Shown piece after piece: positions 42,590 to 50,949 of a DNA stretch of 64,000 nt (positions are counted from its first letter, which is position 1; each line of letters opens with the position of its first letter). The stretch is from positions 154,270-218,269 of the forward strand of contig JAHCII010000001.1 in the NCBI GenBank assembly GCA_026129305.1. Direction: 5' to 3'. This stretch comes from Anaerolineales bacterium. Lineage in GTDB: Bacteria > Chloroflexota > Anaerolineae > Anaerolineales > UBA11579. The notes beneath the pieces are model-generated. The model made no database searches and was not told the origin of the DNA. It saw only the letters and a list, made by a program, of their open reading frames with translations. The translations under genes were made by a program, and so were the position numbers.

Positions 42590-43570
42590 TTAGGCCAGCG
42601 GGGGGTAATCCTCAGGACGCAGGCTGTCCGCCGCCAGCCCCAGGCCTTCCAGCAGATTGCGGATGGTGTTCCAATGCACCTGTTCCCAAGCGCGCGGGCT
42701 GGCATTGGAATTGTGGGCGGCCAGCAGCACGTTATCCATGGCCAGCAGTGGGCTGTCTTGCGGCAACGGCTCATGCTCAAACACATCCAAGCCGGCGCCG
42801 GCCAGCCGCCCGGCTTGCAGGGCTGCCACCAGGGCCTTCTCGTCCACCAGAGGGCCGCGGGCGGTGTTTACCAACACCGCCCCGGGCTTGACCTGAGCCA
42901 GAGTGCCAGCATTGATAATGTGCTGGCTGCTCGGATTGAGGTCGCAATTCAGGCTGATAAAGTCGGCTTCGGCCAGCAGATGCTCCAGGCTGGTCATTTG
43001 CACGGGCACGCTCTGCAGGAAATCAACGGGCATCTCAAGAACGTCATAGCCCAACAGGTGCATGCCAAAACCCTGAGCGCGACCCAGCACGGCCTTGCCG
43101 ATGCGGCCGACACCAATCACCCCCAGAGTGCATTCAGACAGCGAGCGGCCGGGCAGCTTCTCCCATTGGCCGGCTTTCATCGCCCGGTCCATCCAGGGCG
43201 ATTGGCGGGCAAAGGCGAGGATATAGCTCAGCACCGAATCGGCCACCGGCTCGGTGAAGGCGCCGGGCGTGTTGCGCACGGCAATGCCCAGCCGCGCAGC
43301 GGCGACCTGGTCGATCGAGTCGATGCCTGTGCCCCACTTGGAGATCACTTTGAGGCGCGGCGCGCAGGCAGCCAGCACTTCCGCCGTAAAGCGATCGTCG
43401 CCGCAAATGGCCCCATCGAACTGGCCGGCGTATTGCAAGATCTGCTCGGCTTCCATGCGCTCCTCGACTGGCGGGACAATCAATTCAATGCCGTAGCGGG
43501 CCAAGGCTGGGCGAAAACGCTCCACGGTGGGCAGCATGTAAGGGGCAGAAAGCATAACCGTCTTGGACAT
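42590..43570 (-). CDS. D-isomer-specific 2-hydroxyacid dehydrogenase (phosphoglycerate dehydrogenase-like)
   Basis: 326 residues. The NAD-binding motif is GVIGVGRIGKAVLGRAQGFG. The catalytic residues are Arg in NTARGPLVDE or the preceding loop, Glu in FEHEPLPQDSP and His in LLAAHNSNA. There is no C-terminal ACT regulatory domain, so it is unlikely to be the main serine-pathway enzyme. Its start directly follows the stop of the cytidylyltransferase gene, suggesting it makes or changes a 2-keto/2-hydroxy acid sugar precursor. Confidence 0.88.
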   Translation of the reverse strand: MSKTVMLSAPYMLPTVERFRPALARYGIELIVPPVEERMEAEQILQYAGQFDGAICGDDRFTAEVLAACAPRLKVISKWGTGIDSIDQVAAARLGIAVRNTPGAFTEPVADSVLSYILAFARQSPWMDRAMKAGQWEKLPGRSLSECTLGVIGVGRIGKAVLGRAQGFGMHLLGYDVLEMPVDFLQSVPVQMTSLEHLLAEADFISLNCDLNPSSQHIINAGTLAQVKPGAVLVNTARGPLVDEKALVAALQAGRLAGAGLDVFEHEPLPQDSPLLAMDNVLLAAHNSNASPRAWEQVHWNTIRNLLEGLGLAADSLRPEDYPPLA

Positions 43571-44245
43571 TTAACCTGCCTGGCGTTGGCGCATCAGAAA
43601 GTCAACCACTTGAAAGTCGAGCTCCTCATCTATATCCCAGGCTTCCGCACGCGGGATGGGGAACATCAGCGGCGCAGGGCCAATGCGATGGTCGTATTTT
43701 TCCAGGTTCTCACGCGTGAACAAATACAAACACGAATTCTCTTCATACACCGCTGGCAAATCCTGGGTGCGCAGTAATTCCCGCGGGTTGTGGTTAATGG
43801 CCGCCCCGGCGCCATCGTACAAGCGGGTTTGCAAGGCCGTAACCGTGAAGAGCGAATCTTTACTGGGGTCCGCCAAAAACGCCTGGATCGCCGCTTGAAT
43901 AGTAGCCGGCTGCAGCAGCGGATTGGTACTGTGGGTTTGCAAATACAAATCGGCCGGGACCTGTGCTGTATCGTGCAGCAGGATGGTGTTCATCGGGATT
44001 TCGCCGGCCCGCAAATGTTCGGGGCGCGTCAGCACGCGCACCGCTGGAAAGTCTTGCGACAGCCCCTGTTGGATGCTGGGGCTGTCTGTGTCCACCACCA
44101 CTTCACTGATCTGCGGGCAGGCCAACAAAGCTTCGATGATGTAATGGAACAGAGGTCGCCCAGCCAGCAGGCGATAGTTCTTGGCCGGCACGCGTTCCGA
44201 ATGTTCGCGCATGGGCACCAAAGCCACGATGCGGGGAGCCGTCAT
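43571..44245 (-). CDS. Acylneuraminate cytidylyltransferase-family protein
   Basis: 224 residues. The CTP-binding N-terminus is ALVPMREHSERVPAKNYRLL, a variant of the PARGGSKxxPxKN motif with Met-Arg-Glu-His in place of the Gly-rich loop. QTHSTNPLLQPATIQAA and the late PRAEAWDIDEELDF match the NeuA/KdsB family. It would activate a sugar acid as CMP derivative; it is distinct from the NeuA-HAD fusion at 53423. It is followed by two dehydrogenases in the same unit. Confidence 0.87.
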   Translation of the reverse strand: MTAPRIVALVPMREHSERVPAKNYRLLAGRPLFHYIIEALLACPQISEVVVDTDSPSIQQGLSQDFPAVRVLTRPEHLRAGEIPMNTILLHDTAQVPADLYLQTHSTNPLLQPATIQAAIQAFLADPSKDSLFTVTALQTRLYDGAGAAINHNPRELLRTQDLPAVYEENSCLYLFTRENLEKYDHRIGPAPLMFPIPRAEAWDIDEELDFQVVDFLMRQRQAG

Positions 44246-45222
44246 CAGCGCACGCTCGCCGGGTTTTCGCCGCGCCGGTCAGCAGCTCTGGCCCCACTTG
44301 TAGATTTTTTCTCCAAAGCACTGGGCGGATAATAGAAGACCTGCTGCAAAGCTGGGCTGGGGGTCAGGGGCCCGCGGTAACCGCGATAGGTGCCCCAGTA
44401 TTGCAGAAAACGAAAAGTGATAATGCCGCCCAGCTCGCGCAGCAGCACGCCCTGGCGCAGGGCGGCTTCCAGATCGGAGAAAACGCTGCGCACGAACAGG
44501 CTGAGCATATTGCCCAAACTAAAGCGGCTCTTGGGCAGGATCTGGCGCAGGGCCAGCGCCTCGCGGCGGTGTCGGTTAATTACCTGCGCCGGGCTCTCGT
44601 CATGCAGGTGCGCCACACCGGCCTCAGCTACATAGGCGATCTTGTAACCCTGCTCGCGCAAGGCTGAGGACCAAGCGATATCTTCCAGGCCAGTCAAGTG
44701 CTCATCATATGGCTGCGCTTTCCAAACAGACAGGCGCAAAGCCAGATTGGCGTTGTTGCAAAATGGGCTGGGCTGGTCCAGGTCGGTCTCTTCAGGAAAC
44801 CATTTGATGAAATGTTGGCCTTCGGAGAACTTGGTGCCTTCGCCGCCGCGTTGTTTTCCATAAGCAATCGCCACCACTGGATCGTCGAAAGGCGCAATCA
44901 AGTTGGCCAGCCATTCAGGACTGAGCGGCAGCACATGGGCGCTGGCTAGCACGGCGAATTCGCCGCGCGCTGCAGCCAGGCCCATATTCAGCGAACGGCC
45001 AAATGTGAAATCGCTCGGCTGGATGTGCAGGACGCGCACCGGATAACGCGCCGCAATCTCCAGCGTGGCGTCTGTGGAGCCAGAGTCGACCAGGATGATC
45101 TCGTAATCACGGAAACTTTGCTGCTCGATGGCCGCTAATAGATTGCCAAGATGCTTTTGCTCATTGAACGCCCGGATCACAAAGGACACGCGGGGATTCT
45201 TGGCGTTTGCAGGGGGCTGCAT
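44245..45222 (-). CDS. GT2 glycosyltransferase
   Basis: 325 residues. GT-A markers are VSFVIRAFNEQKHLGNLL, LVDSGSTDATLEIA and, in place of a plain DxD, LASAHVLPLSPEWL. The acceptor-side block TGLEDIAWSSALREQGY is typical of rhamnosyl/galactosyl-transferase-like GT2 enzymes. The C-terminus contains a hydrophobic patch that may touch the membrane. It shares one base with the cytidylyltransferase start. Confidence 0.85.
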   Translation of the reverse strand: MQPPANAKNPRVSFVIRAFNEQKHLGNLLAAIEQQSFRDYEIILVDSGSTDATLEIAARYPVRVLHIQPSDFTFGRSLNMGLAAARGEFAVLASAHVLPLSPEWLANLIAPFDDPVVAIAYGKQRGGEGTKFSEGQHFIKWFPEETDLDQPSPFCNNANLALRLSVWKAQPYDEHLTGLEDIAWSSALREQGYKIAYVAEAGVAHLHDESPAQVINRHRREALALRQILPKSRFSLGNMLSLFVRSVFSDLEAALRQGVLLRELGGIITFRFLQYWGTYRGYRGPLTPSPALQQVFYYPPSALEKKSTSGARAADRRGENPASVR

Positions 45223-45231
45223 GGCCGAATC

Positions 45232-46092
45232 TTACCAGTTCTGGTCTTTTTCGTACCCCAGGCGCTGCAACAGATCGCCAGTAACGGTTTTAAAGAGCTT
45301 TTTGTGAGCGGGGGTAAAGTGTTTCTTCCAGCCGCCTGAACGACCGCTGCGAAACGTAGGCGAATCTTCGGGCTGGATGGCGCGAGCAAGCACCTTCAGG
45401 CCGTTCTCCCGGCTGGAGCGGGTCTGAAAACCGCGCTGCAACGTGTAGTCCCAAATAAGACCCAGCTGGCCAAGAGTATCCTGCAAAAGGTCTTCGTAGC
45501 GCAGACTCAGCACGGCGGGCTGTTCCAACCAGCCCAGATAAGGTTCAAAGCGGGCGCGCACATCCGGAAAGGGTACTTCCAACTCTGGGCGACCGAGGAT
45601 ACTAACCTCGAGACGCTGATCAAAGCTTTTGAGTTGATGCATGTAGTACTCGTGGTGTACGTGCCGGCTGCTGATATCCGTGACATAAAAGACATGTGAG
45701 ACGACCACATCGCGCGGGTCCCGGTAAATAAAATATGCGGCCGCACCCGGTGAAGCAAGTTTGGATACCAACTGCGGCAAAGCATGCAAATGGCCATAGC
45801 CAATATCGCCGGGCTGCAAACGTTCTAAGTCAGCCAGAATGGCGTTCAGCGGCCGGGGTTGGCCGCTGGCGCCTTCAAAGGTCAGCACTGGCGGCATGCC
45901 GCTCGCTGCTACCGGTCCCAAACCAGAAAAACCGGCCAGGATTTGCGTCAGCAGGTGGGTTCCGCTCTTGGGGAAGGAATTGCCAAAAAGCCAGGGCATC
46001 TGTCCAATGGGCAGGCCCGCAAAGCGGGCCTGGGCCAACCAGCGGCGCAAGCGGCGCCGGGCCAGGCGGGCGGTGAAAGCGGGGCTTACCAT
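45232..46092 (-). CDS. Sulfotransferase, tandem copy A
   Basis: 286 residues. The PAPS loop is GNSFPKSGTHLLTQIL, the 3'-phosphate region YFIYRDPRDVVVSHVFYV, and LRYEDLLQDTLGQL is also present. The C-terminus FKTVTGDLLQRLGYEKDQNW is nearly identical to the next gene upstream (46086-46949), so the pair arose by tandem duplication. The whole fold is conserved, so both are likely active, perhaps on different positions of one glycan. It overlaps copy B by seven bases. Confidence 0.88.
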   Translation of the reverse strand: MVSPAFTARLARRRLRRWLAQARFAGLPIGQMPWLFGNSFPKSGTHLLTQILAGFSGLGPVAASGMPPVLTFEGASGQPRPLNAILADLERLQPGDIGYGHLHALPQLVSKLASPGAAAYFIYRDPRDVVVSHVFYVTDISSRHVHHEYYMHQLKSFDQRLEVSILGRPELEVPFPDVRARFEPYLGWLEQPAVLSLRYEDLLQDTLGQLGLIWDYTLQRGFQTRSSRENGLKVLARAIQPEDSPTFRSGRSGGWKKHFTPAHKKLFKTVTGDLLQRLGYEKDQNW

Positions 46093-46949
46093 TTGCGGTC
46101 TCGTTCGTACCCCAGACGCTGCAACAGGTCACCAGTGACCGTTTTGAAGTTTTGCTTGTTGGCTTCGGTGAAATGCTCGCTCCATTCGCCCGGTTGGCCG
46201 CGCCGGAACGTGCCCGAGGCACGCGGTTTGACCGCCGCGGTCAAAACATCAATGGCTTGTTGGCGTGGGGCCAGCGGAGTGAAGCCGTGCTCCGCCAAGT
46301 GGTCCAGCACACGGCCCAGGGCGGCGGGACGCTCCAGAATCAGGTCTTCAAACCGCAAGCTGCATACTGCCGGCTGCTGCAGCCAACCCAGGTAGTGCTC
46401 GTATTTAGCGGTGATCGATGAAAGCCGGGCAGTGTCCGTGTGCACCCCTTGAATGGCGGCATTGATGCGCTCTTCCACGCTGGAGAGTTCCTGGTTGTAG
46501 TATTCGTGCATGCTATGGCCCGCGTGCATTTGCGTGGCGTAAAAAACCTGTGAGACGATCACGTCACGCGGGTCGCGGTAAACAAAGAAAGCCGCAACGC
46601 CCGGTCGGGTTAGCTCTTCAATATAGGGATCACGCGCATGCAAATAACAGTAAGCAATATCGCCCGGCCCCAGCCGGCGCAGGTTGGCGACCACCTGCAC
46701 CTGCGGCAGGTTGTGGTTGGCCGCTGAACGGCTGAGCGGCGGCATGCCGGGGTCCACAAAGGGGCCAAGCTCCGTGAGGCCGTTAAGGATCTGGATCAGC
46801 AAGTGCGAGCCGGACTTGGGCATGGCGTTGCCCACCACGGCCGGGACCGACTGCGCCTGCTGCCGGCCCCAGCGCCGAGCGGCCTGCGCCCGGCGCCACT
46901 GCCAGCGCGCCTGTTTGAACGGCGTCTTAAGTGCAGTCAGCAGGCTCAT
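46086..46949 (-). CDS. Sulfotransferase, tandem copy B
   Basis: 287 residues. The PAPS loop is GNAMPKSGSHLLIQIL and the 3'-phosphate region FFVYRDPRDVIVSQVFYA; LRFEDLILERPAAL and FKTVTGDLLQRLGYERDRKW match copy A. The middle of the proteins, where acceptors bind, differs most. It overlaps the aminopeptidase gene by four bases (ATGA), so it is in one operon with the aminoacylation cassette. Confidence 0.88.
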   Translation of the reverse strand: MSLLTALKTPFKQARWQWRRAQAARRWGRQQAQSVPAVVGNAMPKSGSHLLIQILNGLTELGPFVDPGMPPLSRSAANHNLPQVQVVANLRRLGPGDIAYCYLHARDPYIEELTRPGVAAFFVYRDPRDVIVSQVFYATQMHAGHSMHEYYNQELSSVEERINAAIQGVHTDTARLSSITAKYEHYLGWLQQPAVCSLRFEDLILERPAALGRVLDHLAEHGFTPLAPRQQAIDVLTAAVKPRASGTFRRGQPGEWSEHFTEANKQNFKTVTGDLLQRLGYERDRKW

Positions 46950-48268
46950 GCAGCTCCCAGGTGCGGGTCGCTGGGTTGCGGCCGATCGCTAAGCGAGACC
47001 AGGCCCTTTTCAAGCAACGGATCCACCACCTCCATCACCTGCTCCAGACTGCAATCCAGCTCCAGGGCAATATCGGCAGCGCTGCGCGTCCCGTCAATGC
47101 GATCCATAATGCGAAAGTGGCGGCGGTGGCCCTCCGGGTCTTGGCGATAGTCCACCCACAGCCCAAAGCCGGAGGCAAAGATCTCACCTTTGTAGTGGTT
47201 GACCAGGTAGCGCGTCTGGTCAAAGGCGGCCAGCAATGCCAGCACCAGATCACGCGAAGCTTCCAGCCTTGGCTGTGAGACGATCTCTGGGTTGTCCAGA
47301 TCGGAGTGATATTGTGGATAAGGATAGAAGCGCGATGCGGGCAGCTGCGGGTCCACCACCCGTGAGAGCGAGAGCATGGGTACCCGTACGCCAGGCGCAT
47401 TGAATTGGCGCTCGTCATTGTCAATGATGGTGCGCATGGCGCCCACATAGGCCTCGGGCTCGCGTTGACGCAGCGCCAGCACCAGAGCGCCGTCGGCCGG
47501 GCTGTGGGCCTGGTGGGAGAGCTGTAAGCTATGCGGCGCATCGTTGCCCAGCATCTCCAAGAACAGCCCGCCGCGCATCTGCGCGATCAAAGGCTCATGC
47601 TGGCTGAGGTAAGCGATGGACCCCTGAGTTTCGGGAAAGACCAGGAAGCGCACGCCGTAGTGCGGCCTGGGACCGGCCAGCACGGTGCGCATCACGTCCA
47701 ACCCGACCACCACCCCGCTGAGATCATCGTTAACCTGCGCTGGGTGGTCTAGATGGGCAGCCAGCACAAAGCAATCCTCAACTTCACCGGGCACAAAGAC
47801 CTCGCCGATCTTAAGCGTGCCGGCTTCAAAGCGAGCCGCGATCTTCACCCGGTAGCTTTCTTGGTCCAGGCTGTCGATTAAAGTCTTGGGCGCACACAGG
47901 CCCCAATCACGCTGGTAATACTTGAAGACAAAGGGAGTAGCCTGCGCCAGGTGAGGATGGCTGTGCAAATGTTTGAGCAGTTCCTGGCGGCTGACTTCGC
48001 CCTCAAACGGTAGCGAGTACGAAACCACGTGCAGGGGACTGTCGGCCAGGTCGATCAAGCGGCGGCCGTCCAGGGTCTCCAAATAAGCTTCGTCACAACT
48101 CCATTTTTCTGGCACGGTCCAGGTCCAGATCTTGGTTCCGCTGGGCACTTCGTGGATGGTCATGGGCACTTCTTCGGCCAGGCGCGCCAGAGCGGCATCG
48201 TAGCCGTCCGAGACCAGATGGCGCGGTAGCCGCCACAGCTCCTCAATGAGCTCCAGCATGCTGCTCAT
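46946..48268 (-). CDS. DUF4910-type zinc aminopeptidase (M28-like)
   Basis: 440 residues from ATG 48268, which has GGAGG upstream; the open frame to 48394 runs into the neighbour and lacks conservation. The M28-like metal site is intact by eye: LAAHLDHPAQ (His, Asp), NDDLSGVV (Asp), FPETQGS (Glu) and QYHSDLDNP (His). A winged-helix-like C-terminus (~375-430) follows. Relatives are found in polysaccharide and natural-product clusters with unclear substrates. Next to an aminoacyl-carrier system, it may remove or trim amino-acyl groups. Confidence 0.85.
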   Translation of the reverse strand: MSSMLELIEELWRLPRHLVSDGYDAALARLAEEVPMTIHEVPSGTKIWTWTVPEKWSCDEAYLETLDGRRLIDLADSPLHVVSYSLPFEGEVSRQELLKHLHSHPHLAQATPFVFKYYQRDWGLCAPKTLIDSLDQESYRVKIAARFEAGTLKIGEVFVPGEVEDCFVLAAHLDHPAQVNDDLSGVVVGLDVMRTVLAGPRPHYGVRFLVFPETQGSIAYLSQHEPLIAQMRGGLFLEMLGNDAPHSLQLSHQAHSPADGALVLALRQREPEAYVGAMRTIIDNDERQFNAPGVRVPMLSLSRVVDPQLPASRFYPYPQYHSDLDNPEIVSQPRLEASRDLVLALLAAFDQTRYLVNHYKGEIFASGFGLWVDYRQDPEGHRRHFRIMDRIDGTRSAADIALELDCSLEQVMEVVDPLLEKGLVSLSDRPQPSDPHLGAA

Positions 48269-49035
48269 GCAACCTCCGGGCGGTTGGCCACCAAGGCCCA
48301 GGGGTCGGCGGCCAGCAGTGCATCCGTGGCAGTCACAAAGTCCGTCAGGCGGCAGGCGGCTACCTGCCCAAAGTGCAAGGGAGTTTGGCGCCATTGCCCG
48401 GCAGCTTGTAATGCTTCTTGAATCGGGGCCAGGCGCAGCTGGGGCTGGTACTGCTCATCCCGCACGAACATCAAATATTTCTTGGGCAGCCACTGCCCGC
48501 CAAGGTGCACGCGGGCATGAAAGTCTTTCCAATAGCGATACGGCACATTGGCGCGCTGTTCGCTGTAATGCACCATGGAGGCAGCTTGAATGTCAGCGCC
48601 TAGCAGCAGAAGTTTGAAGTCCAACTGCAGCATGCCTTCAAAGGCCGAGCCCTGATCAAAGGCGGAGCAGGTATCCGGCACGGCCAGCGCTTTGGCATGT
48701 TTCCCCAGCAAAGCCAGCGATTGCATGGGGTGGGTGGTGCGCAGGACCTTGGGTTGTGTGCGCACGAATTCAGAGAAGGCGCCCATACCTTGCGAAGGAG
48801 TGGCGTAAGGGTCATAGTCTTCGCCGCGGGCGAAGGCGAAATTAAAAGTCGGCACGGCCAGGGTGCCTTCCTCGCCAATCAGCTCACGCAGCGTGGCCAG
48901 CACCATTTCGAGCCCGCCCTGGGGGCGACCCAGCGGGTGCAAAGCTGAGTGCACCAGCAGGCCGTCGCCCGCTTGCACGCCGACGGTCTGTAAAGCCTGG
49001 CCCAATGCATCCACGGTCAGTTCCGGCAGCGGCAT
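48265..49035 (-). CDS. AAC(3)-family N-acetyltransferase
   Basis: 256 residues. Conserved blocks are LLVHSALHPLGRPQGG, GTLAVPTFNFAF, FSEFVRTQPKVLRTTHPMQS (with the family's SxHP-like core changed to THPM) and LLLGADIQAASMVHYSEQ. Although the family is named for aminoglycoside resistance, members in glycan loci acylate amino sugars. Here it lies between GNAT and aminopeptidase genes, so acylation of an amino group on the glycan is the likely role. Confidence 0.85.
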   Translation of the reverse strand: MPLPELTVDALGQALQTVGVQAGDGLLVHSALHPLGRPQGGLEMVLATLRELIGEEGTLAVPTFNFAFARGEDYDPYATPSQGMGAFSEFVRTQPKVLRTTHPMQSLALLGKHAKALAVPDTCSAFDQGSAFEGMLQLDFKLLLLGADIQAASMVHYSEQRANVPYRYWKDFHARVHLGGQWLPKKYLMFVRDEQYQPQLRLAPIQEALQAAGQWRQTPLHFGQVAACRLTDFVTATDALLAADPWALVANRPEVA

Positions 49036-49036
49036 G

Positions 49037-49507
49037 TTACAGCACCTTGCGCACCAGGGTCAGGTCAGTGGCAAAGCCCTGCTTGTGCCAAAAATCCAAC
49101 CCAGCCTGGTTGCCCACCTGCACCTGCACTTCCACAGAATGCAGGCCCAATTCACGGAATTTCTGCAAAGCCGTTTCGGTCAACTGCGCGCCCAAGCCGG
49201 AGCCGCGCAGTGATTCGTCTACATACAAATCGCTGATCTCGCCCACTTGCACAGCGCCCAAAAAGGCGGCGCTCTGCTTCACACGCGCCAGCAAAAAGGC
49301 GCCGGGCTGCCCCACAGGCCCGGCCACCCATAAAAAGCTAAAACGGCCCAAGCTGCGCTGAAAACTGCCAAGCCATTTCTCGGCCGCGTCCTCGGGCAGG
49401 GGAAAAGCCAACCCCAGGCTATGATGGAAGTGCTGCAAGCGCAGCCAGGCCGCCGCGGCCGCGGGCAGGTCGGCTTCTTCGGCGGAGCGCACCGGCCAAT
49501 CAGCCAT
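49037..49507 (-). CDS. GNAT-family acyltransferase
   Basis: 156 residues from ATG 49507, overlapping the previous gene by eight bases. The acetyl-CoA site is ISDLYVDESLRGSGLGAQL (RGSGLG as the R/QxxGxG/A motif). Fold ends with GLDFWHKQGFATD. It could use acetyl-CoA or, given the neighbours, move the aminoacyl group from the carrier protein to a sugar amine. That second role is inference from order only. Confidence 0.85.
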   Translation of the reverse strand: MADWPVRSAEEADLPAAAAAWLRLQHFHHSLGLAFPLPEDAAEKWLGSFQRSLGRFSFLWVAGPVGQPGAFLLARVKQSAAFLGAVQVGEISDLYVDESLRGSGLGAQLTETALQKFRELGLHSVEVQVQVGNQAGLDFWHKQGFATDLTLVRKVL

Positions 49508-50690
49508 GCAATGCCTCGCGCACCAGCGCCGGCCAGGCTGCGGGCTCCAGTCCATATTGGCTCAGGAAGGCATAAGCCAGGCGCTCAAGACCGAAAGCGA
49601 CACAGCCGGTGTGGGCAGGCTTGCCATCGGGCAGGGTGATGTTGAGGTGGCGGCCAAAGAAGTCCTGATGGTAATTGTAGGAACCCACCGCCAGCGAGCT
49701 GTCTTTGAACGGCAGTCGGGCGCGGATTTCATATTTGAGTTGAAAGGCGTTCTGGAAGGCGGCTTGCTTGCGGAACTCACCGACGAAAAAGGGGTCGTTG
49801 GCGCTCTCGACCAGGTAAGCCAGACCGATCTGTTCCAGGTAGGCGGCGACTTTCTGGCGGCCGCGCTCACGGTTCTCCAGCACGAAGTCGGCCGGGCCGA
49901 CGAAGATGATCTCGCGCATGGTGAAATCCCACAAGCGTTCCAGGGTGTTCAAGTTACTGGACTCGTAGCGGAAGCAGTGCCCCACCGCGGTGGCAGTCAG
50001 CTGGCCGCCGGGCAGCGGTCTGTCTGCCAGGGCAAAATAGTAGTGGTAGCACACCGCCGGGGAGAGCAGCGCCTGGATCTTGGAGAAAGCCTCTGGGGGC
50101 GCATTGAGACCAGTCTCTTCATAATGCGTGTGCTCGGCAAAGTCATTGATCACATGCAGGTCTTCACGCAGGTGCGTAGCAAAGGTCAACGAGTGGGGAA
50201 AAGCGCGGAAATACTTGACCCGATCCAGCTTCTCCGCGGAGATCAAGGTCGGAAAACGCTGCGGAGCGGCCTCAAATTCAGCGGCCAGGCGCACAAAATA
50301 GCGCTCAAAGACTTCGATCAGGCGCGTGACCAGTGGCCCCAACGAGTAAATGCCGGTGTGCTCGCGGCTCACTTCAGCGCGCGCCAACAGCTCAGGCATC
50401 GGGTCGGTGGCATACGGCACCGGGCGGGCCATGTGGTCTTCCAATATCTCTACCTTGGGGGGCAAGGCGCCGCTGGCCATATCCGCCACCACTTGCTGCA
50501 CCTTGGCCTCGAGTGCGCTCAATACCTTAGCGCTCAAGCTGCTGCGCAGCTGCAGTTGGACGCTGTCGCCGTCAGGCGCGATCTGCGCAGCTTCGATCGC
50601 CTCATCGACATAAGCCAATTTGGACTGCACTTGGCCCACCAAGTGGCTGGGAATGATTACCTGCAGTGCGAAGCGGTGTTCAGCCGCCAT
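49500..50690 (-). CDS. Amino acid:[carrier protein] ligase (class II aaRS-like)
   Basis: 396 residues. The N-terminal ~95 are small alpha/beta; the remainder is a class II aminoacyl-tRNA-synthetase core close to the atypical (zinc) seryl-tRNA synthetase. Motif 2 is CFRYE (239-243), motif 3 is GLERLAY (367-373). Candidate zinc ligands are Cys214, Glu260 and Cys363, the Cys/Glu/Cys set of that subgroup. There is no tRNA-binding domain. Known relatives load Gly or Ala onto the phosphopantetheine of a small carrier protein, and such a carrier is encoded next door with an 11-base overlap. Confidence 0.85.
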   Translation of the reverse strand: MAAEHRFALQVIIPSHLVGQVQSKLAYVDEAIEAAQIAPDGDSVQLQLRSSLSAKVLSALEAKVQQVVADMASGALPPKVEILEDHMARPVPYATDPMPELLARAEVSREHTGIYSLGPLVTRLIEVFERYFVRLAAEFEAAPQRFPTLISAEKLDRVKYFRAFPHSLTFATHLREDLHVINDFAEHTHYEETGLNAPPEAFSKIQALLSPAVCYHYYFALADRPLPGGQLTATAVGHCFRYESSNLNTLERLWDFTMREIIFVGPADFVLENRERGRQKVAAYLEQIGLAYLVESANDPFFVGEFRKQAAFQNAFQLKYEIRARLPFKDSSLAVGSYNYHQDFFGRHLNITLPDGKPAHTGCVAFGLERLAYAFLSQYGLEPAAWPALVREALHG

Positions 50691-50940
50691 TCGGCAACCC
50701 TTCTACATAGGCCAGGATCAGGGTCAGGCTGGTCAGCCCGCCAATCGTCTCTGCGGTGATTTGCACCCCATAGCGAGCTTCCAAAGCCAGCATCAGATCC
50801 ATATGTGCCATCGAATCCCATTGAGGCAACTCCCCCAATTGGGCATCCGCGCTGATCTCAGTCAAATCCACACGGAAAGTTTCGGCCAGCAAGGCACGCA
50901 ATTCATCCATCAAGGGGGTGTCCGTTATATCAGTGCTCAT
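50680..50940 (-). CDS. Acyl-carrier-like protein (aminoacyl carrier)
   Basis: 86 residues of four-helix carrier protein. The phosphopantetheine serine is Ser43 in WDSMAHMDLM. ALEARYGVQITAETIGGLTS matches helices 2-3. It would need a phosphopantetheinyl transferase, which is not in the window. It is the expected partner of the downstream aa:CP ligase; start and end coordinates make the two translationally coupled. Confidence 0.88.
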   Translation of the reverse strand: MSTDITDTPLMDELRALLAETFRVDLTEISADAQLGELPQWDSMAHMDLMLALEARYGVQITAETIGGLTSLTLILAYVEGLPNGG

Positions 50941-50949
50941 TTGGCAGTC

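Noticed and set aside
48265-49035. Reading the AAC(3)-type gene as an antibiotic-resistance gene
   Set aside because: It is embedded in a glycan/aminoacylation operon and has no mobile-element context; the family has many members acting on amino sugars.
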